6,504 nt of DNA from Oligoflexus sp. (GTDB taxonomy: Bacteria; Bdellovibrionota_B; Oligoflexia; Oligoflexales; Oligoflexaceae), in NCBI GenBank assembly GCA_030151925.1, contig JASLCY010000110.1:1-6504 (forward strand), read 5' to 3'. Of the stretch, positions 1 to 6,482 are shown piece by piece. The translations under genes and the position numbers were made by a program. Within the stretch, counting starts at the first letter, position 1; the number at the start of each line of letters is the position of its first letter. Under the pieces are notes generated by a model. That model did not search any database. It saw only the letters and a program-made list of their open reading frames with translations, and was not told where the DNA came from.

Positions 1-513
1 GTGAACCTCACCGACGGCCTCGACGGCCTGGCGATCGGCCCCGTGATGACGACCGCGGCTTGTTTCCTCGTCCTCTCTTACGTTGGCGGCCATATCAAGA
101 TCGCCGAATACCTTCAGCTGCACTACCTTCGCGATACCGGTGAGCTCGCGATCTTCTGCGCTTGCCTCATCGGCGCCGGCATGGGCTTTCTCTGGTACAA
201 CACGTTCCCGGCCCTGGTTTTCATGGGCGACGTGGGCTCGCTTCCTCTCGGCGGCGCTCTGGGCGCCGTCGCGGTCTTCTCGAAGAACGAGATCCTGCTC
301 GTGATCGTCGGCGGCATTTTCGTGATCGAGGCCCTCTCGGTGATCACGCAGGTGACTTCCTTTAAATTGACTGGTAAACGTATCTTCCGTATGGCTCCGA
401 TCCATCACCATTTCGAGTTGAAGGGTTGGCCAGAACCTCGTGTAATCGTTAGGTTTTGGATCATCTCCGTCATCCTCGCGATCGTGGGCCTCATGAGTCT
501 TAAACTTCGCTAA
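1..513 (+). CDS. mraY: Phospho-N-acetylmuramoyl-pentapeptide-transferase, 3' part (5' end outside window)
   Basis: MraY is an integral inner-membrane enzyme that transfers phospho-MurNAc-pentapeptide from UDP to undecaprenyl phosphate, making lipid I. Only the C-terminal 170 residues are present. The frame is open at base 1, and the GTG there is an internal Val codon, not a start. Visible residues 2-11 ([10 protein letters not shown]) are the Mg/nucleotide-binding motif that lies near residue 190 in full-length proteins. Residues 75-85 ([11 protein letters not shown]) contain the conserved catalytic-region Asp, and residues 131-145 contain the HHH signature (135-137) followed by FELKGWPE. Aligning these motifs with the ~360-residue family implies about 190 residues are missing upstream, so the gene is cut by the window and not broken. 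Hydrophobic stretches at about 16-30, 49-66, 84-115 and 150-168 fit membrane helices. The stop TAA at 511-513 lies 12 bases before murD, the usual next gene. Confidence 0.97.
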   Translation: MNLTDGLDGLAIGPVMTTAACFLVLSYVGGHIKIAEYLQLHYLRDTGELAIFCACLIGAGMGFLWYNTFPALVFMGDVGSLPLGGALGAVAVFSKNEILLVIVGGIFVIEALSVITQVTSFKLTGKRIFRMAPIHHHFELKGWPEPRVIVRFWIISVILAIVGLMSLKLR

Positions 514-525
514 GGCAACTTCCCC

Positions 526-1890
526 ATGACGCACTATCTCATCGTCGGTGCCGGTCGGTCAGCTTTAGGAGCGGCCCGCCTGCTCCGCGGTGAGGGCAAC
601 GCCGTTACGATCTCCGATATCGAAGAGAAATTCCCCGAAGTCCTGAAAAGCCTGCGTGAGACAGGTTCCGAGGTGATCATCGGCCCGCAGGGCCCAGCGC
701 TTCTGGAAGGCGTCGACGCCCTCGTCGTGAGTCCCGGCCTTTCGCCGAAGATCCCCTTGTTGGCCGCGGCCCGAGAAAAAGGCCTGCCCATCCTCAGCGA
801 GATCGATATCGCCCTCGCGCGCTTCTCCGGCACGATGCTCGGCGTCACGGGCACCAACGGCAAGTCCACGACGACTTTGCTGCTCGCGCATTTTTTGAAT
901 GCCGCCGGCATCAAAGCCGAAGCATCGGGCAACATCGGCGTCGCGCCGAGCCTCCTCCTCGCGGAAGGGCATAACCCGCAGGCCTTCGTCCTCGAGCTTT
1001 CGTCCTACCAGCTCGATTACTCAGAACCTTTGAAAAACAGCGTGAGCCTCTTCATGTCCTTCGCTCCCGACCATATGGAGCGGCATGGAACGATGGAAAA
1101 CTATTTCCGCGCGAAGTGGAAGCTGATCATGGCCGCCGAGGACCTCGTCATCCTTCCGCGCAAGATCCTCGCCTTCGCCAAGGAATACGGCATGCCCTGG
1201 CCGAAGGCCCCGATGCTGCAGATCCTGCTCGACGACGAGGAACCGGTCCTGGCGCCGCATTCAGCCCTGCTCACGATCGACACGAGAAAAGGCGCGATGC
1301 GTTCGCGCCTCTTCCCGCATCCCATGGACTTCGGCATGAAACTCGAAGTGCATAATCAGCTCAACGTCGCGGCCGCCTTCGCAGCCTGCTTCTCGATCAC
1401 GCGCGACACGCACGTGCTCGCGAGCCTCAAGGACTTCGCCTGGCTCCCCTATCGTTTCCAGAAGATCGGAACCCTTGCCGGGCAAGCGGTCTACAACGAC
1501 AGTAAATCGACCAACGTCGAGAGCACGGAAATCGCCCTGCAAAGCCTCGATCAACCCTGCCTCCTCCTGCTCGGCGGCGCGGGCAAGGGCGAGAGCTACA
1601 GGCCCCTGCTCGCGCACAGGTCGCGAATCCGAAAGCTGATAACCTTCGGGGCGTCGGCGCCGCTCATCAACGCGGATCTCGCCGCGCTCCGGCCGCTCAC
1701 TTATCCGACGCTCAAAGCCGCGCTGGAAGCCTTGCCCGAGGCGATCGCCCCAGGCTCGGGGCCCATCGTCTTCTCGCCGGCGAACGCGAGTTTCGACGAA
1801 TTCGGGAATTTCGAAGAACGCGGCGCCTTCTTTAATCGGGTCATGGCCCCTCTTCTCGATGCCCAAAAGGCGCCAAGTGGTGTAACCTAA
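526..1890 (+). CDS. murD: UDP-N-acetylmuramoyl-L-alanine--D-glutamate ligase
   Basis: MurD is the cytoplasmic ATP-dependent ligase that adds D-Glu to UDP-MurNAc-L-Ala. The protein has 454 residues, slightly longer than the usual ~440. It shows the three Mur-ligase domains. The N-terminal Rossmann-like UDP-binding region has GAGRS at 8-12 and SPG at 69-71. The central ATPase has GTNGKSTTT at 109-117, SGNIG at 134-138, ELSSYQLD at 157-164, PDHMERHG at 181-188, and Lys197 at the position of the carbamylated lysine. HN..N at 276-280 and NDSKSTN at 324-330 follow, and the C-terminal domain carries the SPA.ASFD.F.NFEERG signature at 417-433. Some usually conserved positions differ: NDSK is preceded by PYR where PHR is usual, SPACAS reads SPANAS, and the Asn usually five residues before the DHM His is Ser178. 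The ATG at 526 is preceded by a weak AAGG and lies 12 bases after the mraY stop. Identity is secure from motifs and position; murC and murE are excluded by the C-terminal signature. Confidence 0.96.
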   Translation: MTHYLIVGAGRSALGAARLLRGEGNAVTISDIEEKFPEVLKSLRETGSEVIIGPQGPALLEGVDALVVSPGLSPKIPLLAAAREKGLPILSEIDIALARFSGTMLGVTGTNGKSTTTLLLAHFLNAAGIKAEASGNIGVAPSLLLAEGHNPQAFVLELSSYQLDYSEPLKNSVSLFMSFAPDHMERHGTMENYFRAKWKLIMAAEDLVILPRKILAFAKEYGMPWPKAPMLQILLDDEEPVLAPHSALLTIDTRKGAMRSRLFPHPMDFGMKLEVHNQLNVAAAFAACFSITRDTHVLASLKDFAWLPYRFQKIGTLAGQAVYNDSKSTNVESTEIALQSLDQPCLLLLGGAGKGESYRPLLAHRSRIRKLITFGASAPLINADLAALRPLTYPTLKAALEALPEAIAPGSGPIVFSPANASFDEFGNFEERGAFFNRVMAPLLDAQKAPSGVT

Positions 1891-1916
1891 TCTGAGCCCC
1901 CATATCTTAAGTTTTC

Positions 1917-1925
1917 GGGAAAGGG
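1917..1925 (+). promoter_or_regulatory. Ribosome binding site for ftsW
   Basis: The purine-rich run GGGAAAGGG ends seven bases before the GTG at 1933. It supports that GTG as the start of ftsW, since no ATG in frame occurs before the first membrane segment. It lies in the 42-base murD-ftsW gap, where I see no convincing promoter or terminator. Confidence 0.6.
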
Positions 1926-1932
1926 TCACGCC

Positions 1933-3069
1933 GTGGGTCCTATCGCTCAAGGACGCTTCTATCGGAACGCGCTTATCTTCACGGTTCTTATGCTCGTGGG
2001 CCTCGGCCTTCTCGTCATCTACACTTCATCAAGCATCCCGGCCGAGATAAAGTTCAGCGACTCCCTGTTCTTCGTCCGCAAGCAGGCGATGTTCGCCTTC
2101 GTCGGCTTCCTCTTCATCATCGGCGTGCAATGGGTGCCTTATCGCTGGATCGAACGCATCACCCTGCCCTTCCTCGGCGTCACGATCGCTCTGCTCGCCA
2201 TCACGCTGATCCCGGGCCTGACGCACCGAGCGAACGGCGCTTCACGCTGGATCAGCCTGGGTTTTTTCACCTTCCAACCCGCCGAGATCGGCAAACTCGC
2301 CTGGATCCTCTTCCTCGCGAAGAGCCTGAGCCGCAGCCAGGCGCGCATCGATAAAGACCCCAAGGCCTTGATACCCAACGTGCTCCTGCTTGCCACCCTC
2401 GCCGGCCTCCTGATGATGCAGCCCGATTTCGGCTCGACCGTCGTCTATTCGTCGATGGGTTTTCTTATGCTCTTCGTCGCGGGCCTTCCGCTCCGCTACA
2501 TTATCTCAGCCGGTACGCTCGGCCTGCTCGGAGCCGTCGCCGCTATTATCCACGCGCCTTATCGCCTCAAACGGATCACGAGTTTTATGAATCCCTGGGA
2601 GACGATCCAGACCGGCGGATTTCAAATTATTCAAAGTTACCTCGGCTTTCACAATGGCGGATTCTGGGGCGCAGGCTTCGGCGAATCGCGGCAAAAACTC
2701 TTCTTCCTGCCGGAAGCCCACACCGACTTCATCCTTTCCGTAATAGGCGAAGAGGCCGGCCTGATTGGAGTTTTCCTCGTTATTTTATGTTTTGCCTATA
2801 TCGCCTGGCTCGGCATGAAAATCACGGCGCTGCAAACCGACCCTTATAAGAAATTCCTCGCGATGGGACTAAGCTCTTTAATTTCCATACAGGCTATCGT
2901 AAATATGGGAGTCGCTATGGGGCTTCTCCCTACCAAAGGCATGACACTCCCGTTCGTGAGCTTCGGTTCCAGTTCACTCATGAGTTTTCTCCTCATGATC
3001 GGGTTGCTCGCCAAACTCGCGACTAGCGCGGATTCATCCTATGGCTCAAAACCCAGTCCCTCCTCGTAA
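1933..3069 (+). CDS. ftsW: Septal peptidoglycan glycosyltransferase, SEDS family
   Basis: FtsW is a polytopic inner-membrane SEDS protein that polymerises lipid II into glycan strands at the division site, working with the transpeptidase FtsI. The protein has 378 residues, starts at GTG and shows about nine or ten hydrophobic segments. Family motifs appear in order: RWISLG at 105-110 with QPAE at 115-118 (usually QPSE), QPDFGSTV at 163-170, and GGFQIIQS at 228-235. These are followed by GAGFGESRQKLFFLPEAHTDF at about 246-266, in which Asp265 matches the catalytic Asp of SEDS enzymes. GEEAG is at 272-276 and LPFVSFGSSS at 339-348, where the family usually has S-Y-G-G-S-S. RodA is the alternative, but the position between murD and murC favours FtsW. 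The last nine or so codons overlap the start of murC in another frame, so the short hydrophilic C-terminal tail is partly shaped by that overlap. No murG follows. Confidence 0.94.
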   Translation: MGPIAQGRFYRNALIFTVLMLVGLGLLVIYTSSSIPAEIKFSDSLFFVRKQAMFAFVGFLFIIGVQWVPYRWIERITLPFLGVTIALLAITLIPGLTHRANGASRWISLGFFTFQPAEIGKLAWILFLAKSLSRSQARIDKDPKALIPNVLLLATLAGLLMMQPDFGSTVVYSSMGFLMLFVAGLPLRYIISAGTLGLLGAVAAIIHAPYRLKRITSFMNPWETIQTGGFQIIQSYLGFHNGGFWGAGFGESRQKLFFLPEAHTDFILSVIGEEAGLIGVFLVILCFAYIAWLGMKITALQTDPYKKFLAMGLSSLISIQAIVNMGVAMGLLPTKGMTLPFVSFGSSSLMSFLLMIGLLAKLATSADSSYGSKPSPSS

Positions 3070-4459
3070 ACTGCATCTGATCGGCATCGGCGGAACAGGT
3101 ATGCGCCCTCTTGCCGAACTCGCGTCCCGGCTTGGTTACGAGGTTACTGGTTCCGATCGGAGCCATTCGCTGAACGTCGAACGTCTCCACGCGCAGGGCA
3201 TTCGGGTCTTCCCCGAGCACAAGGCCGAGAACCTGCCGCCCGCTCCGGCCGAAATCGTCATTTCCAGCGCGGTCAAAGCCGGGAACCCCGAGCTGGATGC
3301 GGCGCAGGCCCAGGGCTATACGATCCTCCACCGCTCCGATCTCCTCAAACGCCTTATGGAAGGTAAAAAAGCGATTTGCGTCAGCGGCACGCACGGCAAG
3401 ACGTCGACGACCGCGATGCTCGCTTATATGCTGCACGCGATGGAGCTCGATCCCATGGCGGCCATCGGCGGCGAGCTGCTCGGCCTCGAAACGGCGGCTT
3501 TCTTCGGTGAGGGCGAATACTTCGTCGCCGAATGCGACGAGTCCGACGGCACCTTCTTGAAGTACGATCCCTTCCTCAGCGTCATCACCAATATCGACCT
3601 CGACCACCTCGATCATTACGGGGACATCGAAGGGCTGAAGAAAGCCTTCCTGACCTTCGCGCAACGCACGCACGAGGACGGCTGCGCGATCGTCGGCTGG
3701 GACAACGCCACGGTCCGCGAGATCTTCAGCTCCTACAAGGGCTCGAAGCTGGCCTTTGGAACCCGTATCGGCAGCGAGGTCCGCGGGACCCGGTTCCAGA
3801 GCCTCGGGCGCATGGTCGCCTACGAGGCGGTGGTCGATAAGAAGGTGGTGAAAGGCGAGGCGCAGCTCGTCGGCAAGCACAATTTCCAAAACATACTCTG
3901 CTGCCTGTCGGTGGCCCACGCCCTCGAGCTCGACCTCCAGGCCGCGGCCGAGGCCTTGAGCCATTATCCCGGCGTCGCCCGGCGCTTCTCGCTCATAGCC
4001 GAACACGGTCACACGAAAATCTATGATGACTACGCGCATAACCCCGGAAAGATCCGCTCGTGCATCGAAGGCGCGCGGGGCGCGTTTCCGAGCGATCGAA
4101 TTCTCGTAATCTTCCAACCTCATAGGTACTCGCGTCTCGAAACTATGTATAATGAGTTCATGCAATCATTCGGAGCGGCTGACGAAGTATTCGTTCTCCC
4201 TGTTTATGCGGCCGGCGAGACGAGTACGAGGGACTTCTCACCAGTTCGAATGGCGATGGACATTCAGGATACAAGCCAGGTGCGGGCGACGGCCTATGAC
4301 CCTGACACGCTAAGGGAACGTCTCAGCCATCAGCAGCTTCCAACGGTTCTCATTACGATCGGCGCCGGTGATGTATGGCGCCTGAGTCACGAGTGGAAGG
4401 AATTTCTGCATGGGTCAGAGTCGCAAACGCAAGACACTGCTCGCAGGCCAAAAACCTAA
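3041..4459 (+). CDS. murC: UDP-N-acetylmuramate--L-alanine ligase
   Basis: MurC is the cytoplasmic ATP-dependent ligase that starts the stem peptide by adding L-Ala to UDP-MurNAc. The protein has 472 residues, which is normal for the family. Motifs in order are: the Rossmann loop GIGGTGM at 15-21 with GSD at 37-39; SSAVKAGNPE at 75-84; the P-loop SGTHGKTSTT at 115-124; ECDESDGTF at 164-172; TNIDLDHLDHYGD at 183-195; HNFQN at 280-284; RRF at 314-316; DDYAHNP at 329-335; FQPHRYSR at 358-365; PVYAAGE at 387-393; and GAGDV at 441-445. The LHRSDLL region, DESD and VYAAGE favour MurC over the recycling ligase Mpl. One oddity is that the family's usual HHPTE after DDY.. reads HNPGK here. The ATG at 3041 lies inside ftsW (29-base overlap) with only a weak GCGGAT ahead of it, so translation is probably coupled to ftsW. 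The last ~16 codons overlap ftsQ and form a polar tail beyond the conserved domain. Confidence 0.95.
   Translation: MAQNPVPPRKLHLIGIGGTGMRPLAELASRLGYEVTGSDRSHSLNVERLHAQGIRVFPEHKAENLPPAPAEIVISSAVKAGNPELDAAQAQGYTILHRSDLLKRLMEGKKAICVSGTHGKTSTTAMLAYMLHAMELDPMAAIGGELLGLETAAFFGEGEYFVAECDESDGTFLKYDPFLSVITNIDLDHLDHYGDIEGLKKAFLTFAQRTHEDGCAIVGWDNATVREIFSSYKGSKLAFGTRIGSEVRGTRFQSLGRMVAYEAVVDKKVVKGEAQLVGKHNFQNILCCLSVAHALELDLQAAAEALSHYPGVARRFSLIAEHGHTKIYDDYAHNPGKIRSCIEGARGAFPSDRILVIFQPHRYSRLETMYNEFMQSFGAADEVFVLPVYAAGETSTRDFSPVRMAMDIQDTSQVRATAYDPDTLRERLSHQQLPTVLITIGAGDVWRLSHEWKEFLHGSESQTQDTARRPKT
4395..4401 (+). promoter_or_regulatory. Ribosome binding site for ftsQ, inside murC
   Basis: GGAAGGA ends eight bases before the ATG at 4410. 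It is the best Shine-Dalgarno match in the window and fixes the ftsQ start inside the murC coding region. A good site here suggests ftsQ can recruit ribosomes directly as well as receive those coming from murC. Confidence 0.65.
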
Positions 4460-5234
4460 GAGGCGTTGGTCTCTCTCCTTTCTTGCGTCCAAGAAAATCC
4501 TCGGCACCGCCGCCGGCCTCGTCATAGCCTCATTTATTGCTTACGAAACGCATAGTTACCTCTCAAAAACCGCCCTCTTCAGTTTTGACGAAAGACCCCG
4601 TCTCGAGGCGATGCGCGGCCTGAGCGATCAGGAGCAGAGCGCCATCCTCCAGCGCTACCGCCAGCTCTCCGGCGTGAAGCCCCAGCAGCTCGCCGAGTTC
4701 TCGAAGGGCCTCTACCGCAACCTCGGCCTGCGTTCGATCCAGCTCATCCAAACCGCCCCCGATCACCTGGCGATCGCGACGGAAACTTTTACCCCGAAAC
4801 TCGTCGCGGAACTCGATCGTCTGCGCTTTGTTACCGATGACGGCATCGTCTTCGGCTCCATCAGCGAGAAAGATGCGCCCGCCCTGCCGGTCCTGAAAGG
4901 GCTCTATCGCAACGCGCCCTTCACGAAGAGCGAGAATGATACATATGTGCTAAGCGCGGCGAATCAGAAGATCGTTGATGAGGCCCTGCTCGCAATTCAC
5001 GATGCGGCACGTTACAATATTCAGTATCGCACTTTAAATTATGACGAATTCCGCGGTTTGAGCGCTGACATGCTCGAGCCTAACTATCGGATCACCCTCG
5101 GCTTTCAGCCCTTCGACGGCAAGTACCAGAAGCTGGCGAAGATCATCGAGAGCCTGAAGGATCGCGGCCTCAGCTCGGCGAGCATCGAGCTGGATTACAA
5201 AGGCAAGGCTTTCGTCAAAGAAACGACCCTTTAA
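4410..5234 (+). CDS. ftsQ: Cell division protein FtsQ (DivIB family)
   Basis: FtsQ is a bitopic inner-membrane protein that links early and late divisome parts and recruits FtsB/FtsL. The protein has 274 residues, close to the ~276 of E. coli FtsQ. It has a strongly basic cytoplasmic N-terminus (residues 3-20, rich in Lys and Arg), one membrane segment at about 30-46, and then a periplasmic part. Residues about 57-125 fit a POTRA domain, ending in GLRSIQLIQTAPDHLAIATE, which resembles the family's 'V..v.v.r..P..L.i.v.E' strand. The FtsQ/DivIB domain follows: FVTDDGIVF at 140-148 and ALPVLKGL at 158-165 match the LVD..G.vF...LP.L.G pattern. KLAKIIESLKDRGL (241-254) and IELDYKGKAFVK (259-270) match the terminal helix and 'IDLRY..g.aVr' strand. 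Overall conservation is low, as is normal for FtsQ, so the call rests on architecture, these patterns and the position before ftsA. The start overlaps murC by 50 bases. Confidence 0.9.
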   Translation: MGQSRKRKTLLAGQKPKRRWSLSFLASKKILGTAAGLVIASFIAYETHSYLSKTALFSFDERPRLEAMRGLSDQEQSAILQRYRQLSGVKPQQLAEFSKGLYRNLGLRSIQLIQTAPDHLAIATETFTPKLVAELDRLRFVTDDGIVFGSISEKDAPALPVLKGLYRNAPFTKSENDTYVLSAANQKIVDEALLAIHDAARYNIQYRTLNYDEFRGLSADMLEPNYRITLGFQPFDGKYQKLAKIIESLKDRGLSSASIELDYKGKAFVKETTL

Positions 5235-5246
5235 AGCTTTAAGCGT

Positions 5247-5251
5247 AAGGA
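5247..5251 (+). promoter_or_regulatory. Ribosome binding site for ftsA
   Basis: AAGGA ends seven bases before the GTG at 5259, supporting that GTG as the ftsA start. Only five residues then precede the first nucleotide-binding strand, as usual for FtsA. Confidence 0.6.
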
Positions 5252-5258
5252 CAAGCCC

Positions 5259-6437
5259 GTGCATCCCAAAAACCTTTTTGCCCTAGATCTTGGGACAACA
5301 AAGTTTTGCCTCGCAGCCCTCGTCTGGCAAGGTGATAAAGCGCGCCTTGAGCTCGTGGACGTGCCGGCCGACGGTATGCACAGGGGAATGGTCGCGGACG
5401 TCTCGCGCGCCGAGCGCTGCCTCGGCGAGCTCATCGAGAAGGCCGAGAAGCAGCTCAACCTTACGATCGATAAGGTCGTCGTGGGCGTCGCGGGCTCGCA
5501 CCTGCGTGGCTACATGGCCTCGCACTCCCTCCCCCTCAACCGCCAGAACTGCCAGCAAAGGCACCTGCAGCGGATGACGGAAGAGGTTGAAAGCAAAGAG
5601 GAAAATCCCTTCCGCGAAATCCTCCACTGCGTCCCCGTCGGTTACAAGATCGACCATCGCGAGGAGATCGACAACCCGCTCGGCTTCACCGGCTCGCAGC
5701 TCACGGGCCGTTTCTTCATGATCGATTCCGACAAGGATTACCTGAAGGACCTCATCCGGATCTGCAACAACAACGGCCTCGAGGTCGTCCGCCTCTACTC
5801 GGAGCCTTTCGCCTCCGCCTCCGTTTCCATCGACGAGGAAGCGAAGCAGCTCGGCATCGCGATCGCCGACATCGGCGGTGGGACGACCGACGGCATTATC
5901 TTTCAAAACGGCAAACCCGTGAACGCCTTTACGGTGAACATCGCGGGCTCGATGATGACGAAGGACATCGCGGTCGGCTTGAATTTGAGTTTTGCCGAAG
6001 CCGAGAAAGTCAAGCACCACTTTGGTTTGTCTTACCTCCGTCATCAGAAAGACCCGTCTATCGCCGCCGATCCGATGGCCAAGCGGGTTTTCGTGATCCT
6101 GGGCTCGCGAATTCACGAACTCGGCGCCCACCTCGCCAACGAACTCAAGGACTACCGCGGCCTCCTCGGCGCCGGCATCCTCCTCACCGGCGGCGGATCG
6201 CAGGTCCAGGGGATCGAAGGCTTCATGGCCGATCGCTTCAAGGTCAAAGTCAGCTCACGCCTCCCCCAGCTCACGGCGATCCACTCGTCGTCGACGCTCA
6301 TCAATAATCGCCACGCGACCGCTCTGGGCCTCCTCAACCTCGAGCTTGGCCGATACTACACGCAGCGCCAGAACCAGGGTTCATGGTCACGCCGGTACAT
6401 CGATCATTTCGTGAATTGGATCCGGGAACTTTCCTAA
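5259..6437 (+). CDS. ftsA: Cell division protein FtsA (actin-like FtsZ membrane tether)
   Basis: FtsA is a cytoplasmic actin-family ATPase that anchors FtsZ filaments to the inner membrane and signals to the late divisome. The protein has 392 residues (E. coli 420) and starts at GTG. The actin-fold motifs are present: phosphate-1 ALDLGTTKFC at 8-17, HRGMVADV at 41-48, phosphate-2 IADIGGGTTD at 202-211, and the adenosine motif LLTGGGSQVQGI at 308-319. Residues about 85-165 fit the FtsA-specific 1C (SHS2) domain, including GYKIDHREEIDNPLGFTGSQL. AGSMMTKDIAVGL (229-241) matches the family's 'GG..iT.DiA.gL' stretch. The C-terminus, residues 376-391 (WSRRYIDHFVNWIREL), looks like the amphipathic membrane-targeting helix, with aromatic/aliphatic residues on one face and Arg on the other. 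That tail and the 1C domain exclude MreB and DnaK. The gene lies 24 bases after ftsQ, and ftsZ is expected next. Confidence 0.96.
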   Translation: MHPKNLFALDLGTTKFCLAALVWQGDKARLELVDVPADGMHRGMVADVSRAERCLGELIEKAEKQLNLTIDKVVVGVAGSHLRGYMASHSLPLNRQNCQQRHLQRMTEEVESKEENPFREILHCVPVGYKIDHREEIDNPLGFTGSQLTGRFFMIDSDKDYLKDLIRICNNNGLEVVRLYSEPFASASVSIDEEAKQLGIAIADIGGGTTDGIIFQNGKPVNAFTVNIAGSMMTKDIAVGLNLSFAEAEKVKHHFGLSYLRHQKDPSIAADPMAKRVFVILGSRIHELGAHLANELKDYRGLLGAGILLTGGGSQVQGIEGFMADRFKVKVSSRLPQLTAIHSSSTLINNRHATALGLLNLELGRYYTQRQNQGSWSRRYIDHFVNWIRELS

Positions 6438-6443
6438 CGGCGC

Positions 6444-6457
6444 GTCAAACATTTGAC
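6444..6457. promoter_or_regulatory. Inverted repeat overlapping the -35 box (possible operator)
   Basis: GTCAAA and TTTGAC form a perfect 6-base inverted repeat around a 2-base centre (CA). The right arm covers the first five bases of the -35 box TTGACA. A dimeric regulator bound here would block RNA polymerase. The arms are too short and AT-rich, without a following T-run, to act as a terminator. No regulator can be named from the sequence, and part of the symmetry could be chance given the fixed -35 sequence. Confidence 0.35.
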
Positions 6458-6482
6458 AGCCGACTCGCTTCCTTCTTATACT
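6453..6482 (+). promoter_or_regulatory. Predicted sigma-70 type promoter downstream of ftsA (probably for ftsZ)
   Basis: A perfect -35 box TTGACA (6453-6458) and a -10 box TATACT (6477-6482, five of six matching TATAAT) are separated by 18 bases. Transcription would start near 6489. The pair lies in non-coding sequence after the ftsA stop and points toward the window's end, where ftsZ is expected. It is the best promoter match I found in the window. Extra ftsZ promoters near the end of the dcw cluster are well known in other bacteria; that this one drives ftsZ is inferred, since the gene itself is not in view. Confidence 0.7.

Noticed and set aside
1..3. GTG at base 1 as a start codon for a short MraY
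   Set aside because: The protein begins exactly at the [10 protein letters not shown] motif, which lies in the middle of MraY. The frame is simply cut by the window edge.
367..395. Promoter-like TTGACT with TATGGC 17 bases on, inside mraY
   Set aside because: The -10 match is only three of six, and the sequence encodes the conserved stretch before the HHH motif, which explains it.
1891..1932. Possible promoter or terminator in the murD-ftsW gap
   Set aside because: There is no -35/-10 pair and no stem with a T-run; only a CTTAAG palindrome and the ftsW ribosome binding site are present.
1261..1950. Minus-strand open frame of 229 codons opposite murD
   Set aside because: Shadow of murD; the product is charged and repetitive with no domain signal.
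3023..4165. Long open frame on the minus strand (380 codons) opposite murC
   Set aside because: It is the complement of a GC-rich gene with strong third-position bias, which leaves antisense frames free of stops. The translation shows no recognisable domain, and the plus strand carries a certain murC.
3041..4459. Mpl (murein peptide ligase) instead of MurC
   Set aside because: ECDESDGTF, the LHRSDLL region, PVYAAGE and the dcw position match MurC; the Mpl-specific residues are not seen.
5283..6131. Minus-strand open frame of 282 codons opposite ftsA
   Set aside because: Same cause: a low-complexity product rich in Arg, Asp, Glu and Val, no known motif, fully covered by ftsA.
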